Source of the DNA: an uncultured archaeon
GTDB lineage: Archaea; Thermoproteota; Nitrososphaeria; Nitrososphaerales; Nitrosopumilaceae
DNA: 7,550 nucleotides
NCBI GenBank assembly: GCA_937896495.1
Contig: CALBNQ010000122.1
Location: 1 to 7,550 of the forward strand
Direction: 5' to 3'
The notes below the pieces were generated by a model, which had not been told where the DNA came from, searched no databases, and was given only the letters and a program-made list of their open reading frames with translations. Both the position numbers and the translations under genes were made by a program. Below, in pieces: positions 1 through 5,180 of the stretch. How positions within the stretch are numbered: the stretch's first letter is position 1; each line of letters begins with the position of its first letter.

Positions 1-321
1 ATCTCCGACTGGACCTAGATCTGGATGTTTACTGGCTTGTTCTAGTTTTTCTAATTTAGCTAAAATTACGCCTAATTGATGTTGATATTTTAATAATAAT
101 TTGTCTTTTTGAATTTTAGAAAATTCTGAATCTGTTTGATACAATCTTGAAATTGTTTTTGTTAGAATATCTTTTTCTATTCTAAGAGAATTAATTTGAT
201 TTTTAATGTGCGAACTTGCTCCTAAACTAAGTAATTGATTTTTTTCTTTTGGTATTTTACGTACAGCCGCTGCTGTTGCTACACCAGCTAATGAACTAAG
301 GAGAATAACAATTTCTTGCAT
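1..321 (-). CDS. Hypothetical membrane-anchored coiled-coil protein (C-terminus cut by window edge)
   Basis: Open frame of 107 codons read leftward from an ATG at 319-321 with no stop before the window edge, so the C-terminus is missing. The product starts MQEIVILLSS. Residues 4-20 are hydrophobic and small (IVILLSSLAGVATAAAV), which suggests a membrane anchor or signal-anchor. A basic stretch follows (RKIPKEK). From about residue 38 to 98 the sequence is charged and rich in Leu, Ile, Lys, Glu and Gln in a heptad-like pattern, suggesting a long helix or coiled coil. The ATG directly abuts the TAG stop of the L37e gene (TAGATG, zero spacing) with no clear Shine-Dalgarno (SD) site, so translation is probably coupled to L37e. 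I do not recognise the family. The position downstream of lsm-rpl37e gives only weak functional context. Confidence 0.75.
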   Translation of the reverse strand, partial: MQEIVILLSSLAGVATAAAVRKIPKEKNQLLSLGASSHIKNQINSLRIEKDILTKTISRLYQTDSEFSKIQKDKLLLKYQHQLGVILAKLEKLEQASKHPDLGPVGD

Positions 322-489
322 CTATGTATACCATTTAATCCAGGAATACTTTCTACGTTTAGCCTCTGGAAATCCACAGCTTGCACATTGATGGTGACGT
401 TTGTGAAGTGAGTTTTTACCACATCTTCTACATCTGATATGAACTTTTTTCTTTGTAAAACCACCCATAGAAGTTGTGCCTTTCACCAT
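322..489 (-). CDS. rpl37e: Large ribosomal subunit protein eL37 (L37e), zinc ribbon
   Basis: A 55-residue basic protein beginning [10 protein letters not shown] and ending in TAG at 322-324. It binds 23S rRNA in the large ribosomal subunit. Four cysteines form two CxxC knuckles (C20, C23, C35, C38; RCRRCG and CASCGF), the zinc-ribbon signature of L37e. The basic tail ([12 protein letters not shown]) also matches the family, and 55 residues is close to full length for an archaeal member. The start is fixed by a GGTGAT SD site at 495-500, five bases upstream. It lies 10 bases downstream of lsm, a pairing conserved in many archaea, and its stop abuts the next ATG. Cotranscription from the lsm promoter is inferred. 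Confidence 0.95.
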
Positions 490-494
490 TCAGA

Positions 495-500
495 ATCACC
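495..500 (-). promoter_or_regulatory. Shine-Dalgarno site of rpl37e
   Basis: GGTGAT read on the minus strand, complementary to the archaeal 16S 3' end. Five bases separate it from the rpl37e ATG. Its first G is the last base of the upstream lsm stop codon TAG, so ribosomes terminating on lsm sit directly on the SD of rpl37e. Confidence 0.75.
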
Positions 501-739
501 TATTTTTGTGCTGGTGGAGGAGATATCATAACTACATTGTCCCCTCTAACTACAATGGTTCCTAGACTTTTTGAATCGCCTTCAGCAGGAATTTCTTCTG
601 AAGAATCGAGTAGCAGGTTCATGTGTTGGTCAAATCCAAGAAGAGTACCTCTAATTGTTTTACTTCCTTTGAGTTTTATCAGAACAACTTGACTGATACT
701 CTCATCCAATACTTTTACTGCCATATCAAGGGACATCAT
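500..739 (-). CDS. lsm: Archaeal Lsm (Sm-like) RNA-binding protein
   Basis: A 79-residue Sm-fold protein of the archaeal Lsm/SmAP family. Family members form heptameric rings that bind U-rich RNA and act in RNA processing and turnover. The Sm1 motif spans about residues 15-45 (VVLIKLKG, then [15 protein letters not shown]). The Sm2 motif spans about 59-74 ([17 protein letters not shown]), including the family-typical RGDNV. Length is normal. Two tandem ATGs open the frame (737-739 and 734-736). A GTGAT SD-like element at 742-746 lies only 2-3 bases from the first ATG but about 5-6 from the second, the spacing seen at other genes here, so 736 may be the true start. It is first in an operon with rpl37e behind a TATA-like box at 771-780. 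Confidence 0.95.
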   Translation of the reverse strand: MMSLDMAVKVLDESISQVVLIKLKGSKTIRGTLLGFDQHMNLLLDSSEEIPAEGDSKSLGTIVVRGDNVVMISPPPAQK

Positions 740-770
740 TAATCACTTATTGACTTGGATATTGAGGCGT

Positions 771-780
771 TATATTAAAT
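771..780 (-). promoter_or_regulatory. TATA-like box of the lsm-rpl37e operon
   Basis: ATTTAATATA on the minus strand, in the 55-base gap between the creatininase-family gene and lsm. Placing transcription start about 25 bases downstream puts it near 745-750, giving a very short leader that still contains the GTGAT element. Called from sequence and spacing only. Confidence 0.5.
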
Positions 781-794
781 TTCCATTGGTAAAA

Positions 795-1517
795 CTATGA
801 ACTATGCCTAGTGAGGCAAGTTTGACACTTTTTTGACAAATTTTTAACGATTTCAGATAAAATTACGTTCCCCTCTTTTTTTGTAGCTTTTGTAGGATCG
901 CCCCAAATTCCATTTTTTGTAGCTTTTGGGAATGATTTGTTTGCTAATTTACTGATTTTTTTAATTTCTTGTAATGTCATATTGTCTGTAATGAGCCCCT
1001 TTTTAGCTGATTTCATTTTGAGATTTTTTGAAATTGCCATCATTAGTGATGTTTCTACAAATCCTGCATGATCAAACTCTCTTTTCATAAAATGCCAATA
1101 TGAGAACGGAAAAACTTTGAGTTTATTTTTTGAGATTTTTTTCAATTTTACATCGATGTTGCTAATTGCTTTTTGATTTCCATGGTGACCATTAATGATG
1201 AAAATTATCTTTATGTTGTTATCTAATAATGACATACACAAATCTGTTAACACATTTCGTAAAGTTGAGTTTTTGATACTCAAATTAAAAAATGGTGCAT
1301 GCTCAAATGAAACTCCTGTAGTGATTGTTGGAAGTAGTAAATATCCATTTTTTTCTGAAATTTTTTTTGCAACTTCTGATACAATATCTGAATCAGTTGA
1401 GATGGGTAAGTGTGGGCCATGTTGTTCAACTGAACCAATTGGAATAACTGCAATCTGTTTTTTCTTTTTGATTGATTGTCTTAAAATAGGATCAAATTGA
1501 GTCTTGATATCTGTCAT
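795..1517 (-). CDS. Creatininase-family metal-dependent amidohydrolase
   Basis: A 240-residue protein from the ATG at 1515-1517. The creatininase fold binds divalent metals and hydrolyses C-N amide bonds. Visible motifs are PIGSVEQHGPHLP with E31 and H33, the ligand D42 in STDSD with family spacing, NGHHGN (H111; NGHGGN is more usual) and HAGFVETS (H150, E155). A GIWGDP segment lies near 203-208. The family includes creatininase, MftE and the archaeal ArfB formamide hydrolase of riboflavin/F420 synthesis. ArfB is plausible next to a folate deformylase-like gene, but the substrate cannot be read from the sequence. The frame extends upstream to a TTG at 1553, overlapping purU. I prefer the ATG because AAGTGA, containing the purU stop, lies five bases upstream. 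The C-terminal tail KCQTCLTRHSS carries an unusual CxxC. Confidence 0.88.
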   Translation of the reverse strand: MTDIKTQFDPILRQSIKKKKQIAVIPIGSVEQHGPHLPISTDSDIVSEVAKKISEKNGYLLLPTITTGVSFEHAPFFNLSIKNSTLRNVLTDLCMSLLDNNIKIIFIINGHHGNQKAISNIDVKLKKISKNKLKVFPFSYWHFMKREFDHAGFVETSLMMAISKNLKMKSAKKGLITDNMTLQEIKKISKLANKSFPKATKNGIWGDPTKATKKEGNVILSEIVKNLSKKCQTCLTRHSS

Positions 1518-1522
1518 TAATT

Positions 1523-2392
1523 TCACTTTGATTTGATGTGAACTTTTCTCCAACGAACTTCCAGTTTATTTTCCAAATGCATTTTTGTTGCTTTAAGTAA
1601 TGTTTCAGCTTCTAATTTTTGTCCTTTTGATTTTATTTGTTCTAATGTATCGTTTGGATTCACTTTGAAAGAATCTTGGAAAATAATTGGTCCTTGATCT
1701 AAATTCTCTGTAACGTAATGAGATGTAACACCTACAATTTTTGTTCCTCTTTCATAAGCTTGTGCATATGCTAATGCACCAGGAAATGCTGGTAATAACG
1801 ATGGATGAATGTTAATAATTCTATTTGGATATCTCCATACAAAATTAGGAGAAAGAATTCTCATGTATCTTGCAAGGGAAATTAAATCTATATTGTATTT
1901 TTTACAAATATCTATAATCTTGTCTTCAGCTTTTGATTGACTTTTTTCTTCAACTGTAACAAATGGTATATTTACTTTTTTTGCTAATGGTGCTAATGTT
2001 TTTTCAGTACCAATTATTACAGAAATTTTTCCCTTTAGTGATTTTGCATTTTTTAGAATAACTTCTAGACACAATGGTTCTTTTGTAACAAATACTGCAA
2101 TATTTTTTTCTGAATTTGTTTCATGATGTGTACTTACATCCATCTTTTCTTTTTTTGCCAATTTTTGAATTTCTGAATCAAATTTTTTGATATCTACATT
2201 TTTTGAAAAAGAAACTTCTAGATACATACCAAAAAGACCTTTGATTACATTTTGATTTACTTGTTCTATGTTTCCCCCTTTTGAAAATGCAAAATTAGTA
2301 AATGCGGCAACAATACCTTCTTTATCTTTACCAACTACTGTGATTCCAACCACTGTCTTTCTCATGACTTTGTTTATTGCATTTTTTCTCAT
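1523..2392 (-). CDS. purU: Formyltetrahydrofolate deformylase-like protein (ACT + formyltransferase domains)
   Basis: A 289-residue protein with PurU architecture. An N-terminal ACT domain spans about residues 12-90 (VVGITVVGKDKEGIVAAFT). A formyltransferase/hydrolase domain spans about 97-285. PurU hydrolyses 10-formyltetrahydrofolate to formate and tetrahydrofolate, balancing one-carbon pools. Catalytic-type residues are N194 and H196 in NIHPSLLPAFPG and D232 in ENLDQGPII. HPSLLP resembles PurN (GAR transformylase) more than the NIHHSFLP of bacterial PurU, so transferase activity is possible, but the ACT domain and full-length match favour PurU. The ATG at 2390-2392 has only a weak SD. A second in-frame ATG at 2363-2365 (MRKTVVG) could be a leaderless start. 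The gene lies 25 bases after tRNA-Leu and five bases before the creatininase-family gene. Confidence 0.87.
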   Translation of the reverse strand: MRKNAINKVMRKTVVGITVVGKDKEGIVAAFTNFAFSKGGNIEQVNQNVIKGLFGMYLEVSFSKNVDIKKFDSEIQKLAKKEKMDVSTHHETNSEKNIAVFVTKEPLCLEVILKNAKSLKGKISVIIGTEKTLAPLAKKVNIPFVTVEEKSQSKAEDKIIDICKKYNIDLISLARYMRILSPNFVWRYPNRIINIHPSLLPAFPGALAYAQAYERGTKIVGVTSHYVTENLDQGPIIFQDSFKVNPNDTLEQIKSKGQKLEAETLLKATKMHLENKLEVRWRKVHIKSK

Positions 2393-2417
2393 TATTAATC
2401 ATTCACAGAAATCAACA

Positions 2418-2505
2418 TGGTGCGGGAGGTGGGATTTGAACCCACGAACTCCTGAGAGATAGGGTCCTAAACCCTACGCCTTTGACCAGGCTGGGCGACT
2501 CCCGC
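2418..2505 (-). tRNA. tRNA-Leu (anticodon UAG), 3' CCA encoded
   Basis: A full cloverleaf is visible on the minus strand. The acceptor GCGGGAG (2499-2505) pairs with CTCCCGC (2422-2428), followed by discriminator A at 2421 and an encoded CCA at 2418-2420. The D arm carries GCC/GGC around AGCCTGGTCAAA. The anticodon stem is TAGGG/CCCTA with loop TTTAGGA, giving anticodon TAG, which reads CUN leucine codons. A 14-base variable arm (TCTCTCAGGAGTTC) is the long arm expected of leucine tRNA, and the T arm is GTGGG-TTCAAAT-CCCAC. No intron is present. The mature body is 85 bases without CCA. An AT-rich promoter lies just upstream, and purU follows 25 bases downstream with no clear terminator between. 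Confidence 0.97.
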
Positions 2506-2523
2506 AACGAATTTGCCATTAAA

Positions 2524-2544
2524 CACAAATTTATCTATTATTAG
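2524..2544. promoter_or_regulatory. Divergent promoter region between tRNA-Leu and the phosphohexomutase gene
   Basis: Only 47 bases separate the tRNA 5' end (2505) from the ATG at 2553. Both transcription units must draw on this AT-rich block. Read leftward, ATAGATAAATT (2528-2538) lies about 25-30 bases before the tRNA. Read rightward, ACAAATTTATC (2524-2534) lies about 20-28 bases before the ATG, which has no SD and looks leaderless. The two TATA-like elements overlap. Confidence 0.45.
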
Positions 2545-2552
2545 CTTGTAAT

Positions 2553-3902
2553 ATGGCAAAATTTTTTGGAACAAATGGAATTCGTGGAATTTTTGATGAT
2601 GATCTCACTTTAGAGTTTATTCATGATATGACTTTGGCTATTGGTACATATTTTGAAAATGGACCTATCTTGATTGGATATGATGGTAGGGATTCCAGCC
2701 CTATAATTTGTAAAGTTATTAGCTCTGCATTAAATTCTATAGGAATTGATTGTAATGTGGCAGGAATTGTTCCTACCCCGTGTCTAGAGTTTGCAGTAAA
2801 AACGTTAGGATATAATGGTGGAATAATGATTACTGCATCTCACAACCCCTCACAATACAATGGAATAAAACCTGCGGCAAATGATGGTGTTGAAATTTCT
2901 CGAAAAGATGAATTGATCATTGAAAAAATTTATTCAGAAAAAACTTGGAAAAAAACTTCTAAAAATTTAGGTATTACAGGAAAAGAAATTCATGCAATTG
3001 ATGTTTATCTACAGGGGATTATTACTCAAATTGATTCCAAACTTATAGAATCAAAAAATTTTAAAGTTGTTTTAGATTTGGGTAATGGTGCACAGGCTGT
3101 CAGTGCCCCATCTTTTTCTAAAATATTACACTGCAAAACATTCCTTGTGAATCAAAATATTGATGGATCTTTCCCAGGACGTGGTTCTGAACCCACACCA
3201 CAAAATCTCTCAGAACTTTCAGAATCTGTAATTAAAAATAATGCTGATGTAGGAATTGCATTTGATGGTGATGGTGATAGAAGTATTTTTTGTGACGATA
3301 AAGGAAATATTTTAACTGGTGATAAATCCGCTCTTGTATTAATTAGACATATTTTAAAGAAAAATCCAAATTCGTTAATTGTTACATGTTTGAATTCAGG
3401 TTCTAATACTGAAGTATTGGCAAATGAATTTAATTCAACAGTTATTCGAACTAAAGTTGGAAGCGTTGAAGTTTCAAGAAAAATGGTTTCTACTGACGCA
3501 TTAATTGGATTTGAAGAAAATGGTGGATTCATGTATGGACTACATAATCAGGTAAGAGATGGATGTATGACTTTAGCATTAATGCTTGATCTTTTAGCTA
3601 CTTCTAATTGTACATTATCTGAAAATATTGAAAATTTACCTCATTCTTTTACCACAAAAGATAAGATATCTTGTTCTCCTGAAAATGTTTTGAAATTAAT
3701 TTCATCGCTGAAAAAAGAATTTCCAAATTCTGATACAACTGATGGAATTAAAATTTCAATAGATCGTAAAAATTGGATCATGATCAGACCAAGTGGAACA
3801 GAACCAATCATTAGAATCTATGCCGAATCTGAAAGTCAAGAGAAATTAGATGATTTAATGTCTGAATACACACAAAAAGTTAATTCGATTATTTCCCGAT
3901 AA
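2553..3902 (+). CDS. glmM: Phosphoglucosamine mutase / alpha-D-phosphohexomutase
   Basis: A 449-residue complete member of the alpha-D-phosphohexomutase family, which moves phosphate between C6 and C1 of hexose phosphates. It starts MAKFFGTNGIRG, the substrate-proximal loop of this family. The active serine is S96 in TASHNPSQYNGIK. The metal loop is DGDGDR (238-243). The sugar-binding loop is FEENGG (320-325). The phosphate-binding loop is RPSGTEPIIR (412-421). Length is typical. GlcN-6-P to GlcN-1-P, leading to UDP-GlcNAc for S-layer or glycoprotein glycans, is the likely role. Phosphomannomutase or phosphoglucomutase activity cannot be excluded, as archaeal members are often misassigned. 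There is no SD upstream of the ATG, suggesting a leaderless transcript from the divergent promoter. The translation operon follows 62 bases downstream. Confidence 0.92.
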   Translation: MAKFFGTNGIRGIFDDDLTLEFIHDMTLAIGTYFENGPILIGYDGRDSSPIICKVISSALNSIGIDCNVAGIVPTPCLEFAVKTLGYNGGIMITASHNPSQYNGIKPAANDGVEISRKDELIIEKIYSEKTWKKTSKNLGITGKEIHAIDVYLQGIITQIDSKLIESKNFKVVLDLGNGAQAVSAPSFSKILHCKTFLVNQNIDGSFPGRGSEPTPQNLSELSESVIKNNADVGIAFDGDGDRSIFCDDKGNILTGDKSALVLIRHILKKNPNSLIVTCLNSGSNTEVLANEFNSTVIRTKVGSVEVSRKMVSTDALIGFEENGGFMYGLHNQVRDGCMTLALMLDLLATSNCTLSENIENLPHSFTTKDKISCSPENVLKLISSLKKEFPNSDTTDGIKISIDRKNWIMIRPSGTEPIIRIYAESESQEKLDDLMSEYTQKVNSIISR

Positions 3903-3905
3903 CAC

Positions 3906-3913
3906 TTTTAAAA
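3906..3913 (+). promoter_or_regulatory. TATA-like box of the rpl7ae-infB operon
   Basis: TTTTAAAA, just after the mutase stop. Transcription start would fall near 3932-3938, giving a leader of about 30 bases that holds the strong SD at 3953-3958. The same bases could instead form the left arm of a hairpin if transcription reads through from upstream. Confidence 0.45.
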
Positions 3914-3956
3914 CCAAACGATGGGTTTTAGAGAATGGAGAATGAACCCCAAGGGT
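3909..3956 (+). promoter_or_regulatory. Putative structured leader of rpl7ae with competing hairpins
   Basis: Four short complementary segments lie in the 62-base gap. TAAAACC (3909-3915) pairs with GGTTTTA (3924-3930). GGGTT (3923-3927) pairs instead with AACCC (3945-3949). ACCC (3946-3949) can also pair with GGGT (3953-3956), which is the SD. The pairings are mutually exclusive. GA dinucleotides at 3931-3932 and 3944-3945 flank the loop of the GGGT/ACCC stem, faintly like an L7Ae-binding kink-turn or K-loop but with a four-base bulge. Function is inference. A promoter at 3906 would exclude the left arms from the transcript. Confidence 0.25.
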
Positions 3957-3958
3957 GA
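3953..3958 (+). promoter_or_regulatory. Shine-Dalgarno site of rpl7ae
   Basis: GGGTGA six bases before the ATG at 3965, the strongest SD of the plus-strand genes here. It fixes the rpl7ae start and may be partly masked by pairing with ACCC at 3946-3949. Confidence 0.7.
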
Positions 3959-3964
3959 CGAAGT

Positions 3965-4351
3965 ATGGGAAAATCATATTATGTTAAATTTGAAACACCA
4001 GAGGACCTTGTTAGTCCAATTTTAGAAGCTGTTAGAGTTTCATCTACTAGTGGAAAAGTCAAAAAAGGGACAAATGAGGCAACAAAGGCAATTGAACGTG
4101 GTACAAGTAAACTAATTGTTATTGCTGAAGATGTAGAACCACCTGAGGTAGTAGCACATCTTCCAATTCTATGTGAGGAACAAGGAGCAGCATATGCATT
4201 TGTGCCAAGTAAGCAAGAGTTGGGTAATTCCTTAGGCATTGATATTACTTCTGCCGCTGCAGCAATTTTGGATGCTGGTGATGCACAACACATTATTGAT
4301 CAAGTTGTGTCAACCATTGCTAAAATTAAAGGCGGTAAGACTGAAGAATGA
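3965..4351 (+). CDS. rpl7ae: Ribosomal protein L7Ae (kink-turn binding protein)
   Basis: A 128-residue full-length L7Ae. It binds kink-turns in 23S rRNA and is the core protein of box C/D and H/ACA guide RNPs; in several archaea it also belongs to RNase P. The signature is clear: [14 protein letters not shown] (residues 33-46), the RNA-binding segment, then [24 protein letters not shown] (50-73), and [16 protein letters not shown] (77-92), with a helical C-terminus. The start is fixed by the GGGTGA six bases upstream. It leads the conserved archaeal order L7Ae-S28e-L24e-Ndk-IF2, and its stop overlaps the S28e start by four bases (ATGA, 4348-4351). Autogenous control through its own leader is known in some archaea and is possible here. 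Confidence 0.97.
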   Translation: MGKSYYVKFETPEDLVSPILEAVRVSSTSGKVKKGTNEATKAIERGTSKLIVIAEDVEPPEVVAHLPILCEEQGAAYAFVPSKQELGNSLGIDITSAAAAILDAGDAQHIIDQVVSTIAKIKGGKTEE

Positions 4352-4560
4352 GCACTACAACTGATGAAGTAGTTCACTCTGAAATTATTCAAATTGTTGG
4401 ACGAACTGGTATTGCTGGTGAAGTTATTCAAGTTAGAGTTAAAGTGCTTACTGGAAAAGATAAAGGTAGAATTCTTACTCGAAACGTAAAAGGTTCTGTT
4501 AGAATGGGTGAAATTCTAATGTTAAGAGAAACAGAGAGAGAAGCAAAGAAAATCAAATAG
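4348..4560 (+). CDS. rps28e: Small ribosomal subunit protein eS28 (S28e)
   Basis: A 70-residue full-length S28e, a small OB-fold protein near the mRNA exit region of the small subunit. The recognisable core is [20 protein letters not shown] (about residues 12-31), followed by [20 protein letters not shown] and the near-invariant tail [12 protein letters not shown]. The ATG overlaps the L7Ae stop as ATGA, so translation probably reinitiates after L7Ae; no strong SD is seen. The TAG stop shares its last base with the SD of rpl24e. Confidence 0.96.
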   Translation: MSTTTDEVVHSEIIQIVGRTGIAGEVIQVRVKVLTGKDKGRILTRNVKGSVRMGEILMLRETEREAKKIK

Positions 4561-4564
4561 GTGA
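4560..4564 (+). promoter_or_regulatory. Shine-Dalgarno site of rpl24e
   Basis: GGTGA five bases before the ATG at 4570. Its first G is the last base of the S28e stop TAG, the same TAGGTGA arrangement found between lsm and rpl37e. Confidence 0.7.
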
Positions 4565-4569
4565 ATTGA

Positions 4570-4770
4570 ATGAGTCTTTTAGTTAAACCATGTAATTTTT
4601 GTAATAGACCAGTTGCTAAAGGTTCTGGTACAATGCTTGCAAAAAATGATGGAACTGTTTTATGGTTTTGTTCTGCAAAGTGCAAGAAAAATGCTCTAGT
4701 GTTAAAACGTGATCCAAGAAAATTCAAATGGACTAAGAAATACGTTAAAGGCGGAATTAGAAAGAACTAA
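4570..4770 (+). CDS. rpl24e: Large ribosomal subunit protein eL24 (L24e), zinc-binding
   Basis: A 66-residue full-length archaeal L24e, a large-subunit protein near the subunit interface. Zinc-ligand cysteines are C8 and C11 (CNFC) and C34 and C38 (CSAKC). The segment GSGTMLAKNDGTVLWFCSAKCKKN is the family core, followed by RDPRKFKWTKKY, also typical. The start is set by the GGTGA SD nested in the S28e stop. The TAA stop at 4768-4770 lies two bases before the TTG start of ndk, so the pair is probably coupled. Confidence 0.96.
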   Translation: MSLLVKPCNFCNRPVAKGSGTMLAKNDGTVLWFCSAKCKKNALVLKRDPRKFKWTKKYVKGGIRKN

Positions 4771-4772
4771 AA

Positions 4773-5174
4773 TTGACTGAACAATCTCTTTTTATTGTAA
4801 AACCTGATGCTGTTTCTAGAAATTTAGTTGGTGAAGTTGTTTCAAGATTTGAAAGAAAGGGATTCAAACTTTTAAAATTAAAAATGTTCACGTTTACTCA
4901 AATACAAGCAGAAAACTTCTATGGTGTTCATAAAGACAAACCATTTTTTGGTGAACTAACTTCCTTTATTACATCAGGACCTGTTGTTGCTGCAATTATT
5001 GAAGGAAATAATGCAATTGCTACTACTAGAATAATGATTGGCGCAACAAAATCATTTGAAGCAGTTCCAGGTTCTATTAGAGGTGACTTTGGATTAGGAT
5101 TTAGTGAAAATATTATTCACGCATCAGATTCACAAGAAAGTTTTGATCACGAATCGAGGGTAGCATTTGAGTGA
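4773..5174 (+). CDS. ndk: Nucleoside diphosphate kinase
   Basis: A 133-residue Ndk, which transfers phosphate from ATP to NDPs through a phosphohistidine and supplies GTP and other NTPs. The N-terminus SLFIVKPDAVSRN matches the family strand 1 (KPDAV). The catalytic histidine is H116 in ENIIHASDS (usual N-x-x-H-G/A-S-D). The GSIRGDFGL segment (about 100-108) is the nucleotide-binding region. The start is TTG at 4773: no in-frame ATG lies upstream, and the first internal ATG is residue 38, past the essential KPDAV strand. No GTGA-type SD precedes it, so initiation probably relies on coupling to rpl24e two bases away. The C-terminal DHESRVAFE differs from the common bacterial EIALFF ending. Its TGA stop lies inside the infB SD. 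Confidence 0.94.
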   Translation: MTEQSLFIVKPDAVSRNLVGEVVSRFERKGFKLLKLKMFTFTQIQAENFYGVHKDKPFFGELTSFITSGPVVAAIIEGNNAIATTRIMIGATKSFEAVPGSIRGDFGLGFSENIIHASDSQESFDHESRVAFE

Positions 5175-5176
5175 TC
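5171..5176 (+). promoter_or_regulatory. Shine-Dalgarno site of infB
   Basis: GTGATC, a close match to the complement of the archaeal 16S 3' end, four bases before the TTG start. It contains the TGA stop of ndk (5172-5174) and supports the non-ATG start of infB. Confidence 0.65.
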
Positions 5177-5180
5177 TGAT

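Noticed and set aside
1195..1500. Plus-strand open frame antisense to the creatininase-family gene
   Set aside because: The opposite strand carries all the creatininase motifs; this frame shows none.
1515..1553. Longer creatininase-family start at 1553 giving 12 extra residues
   Set aside because: The extension begins with TTG, overlaps purU by 31 bases and lacks an SD; the ATG at 1517 has an SD-like AAGTGA at the spacing used elsewhere in the window.
2268..2462. Plus-strand open frame running antisense to purU into the tRNA, ending DLNPRTPER
   Set aside because: It is the well-known artefact of translating a tRNA in reverse, and it overlaps the real purU and tRNA-Leu.
3152..3532. 126-codon minus-strand open frame inside the phosphohexomutase gene
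   Set aside because: Antisense to a clearly conserved coding region; no recognisable motif and no start signal.
3909..3930. Hairpin after the phosphohexomutase gene as an intrinsic terminator
   Set aside because: The stem is AT-rich and is not followed by a T-run; it fits a leader or promoter element better.
3979..4293. 104-codon minus-strand open frame opposite rpl7ae
   Set aside because: Shadow of the conserved L7Ae gene; low-complexity Ser/Ala/Pro composition and no family signature.
4361..4382. Box C/D-like pair (CTGATGA, then CTGA after 11 bases) resembling an archaeal guide RNA
   Set aside because: It lies inside rps28e coding sequence, the first base of box C is C instead of a purine, and no terminal stem or clear C'/D pair is visible.
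4428..4727. Minus-strand open frame opposite rps28e and rpl24e
   Set aside because: Spans two genuine ribosomal protein genes in antisense and shows no conserved features.
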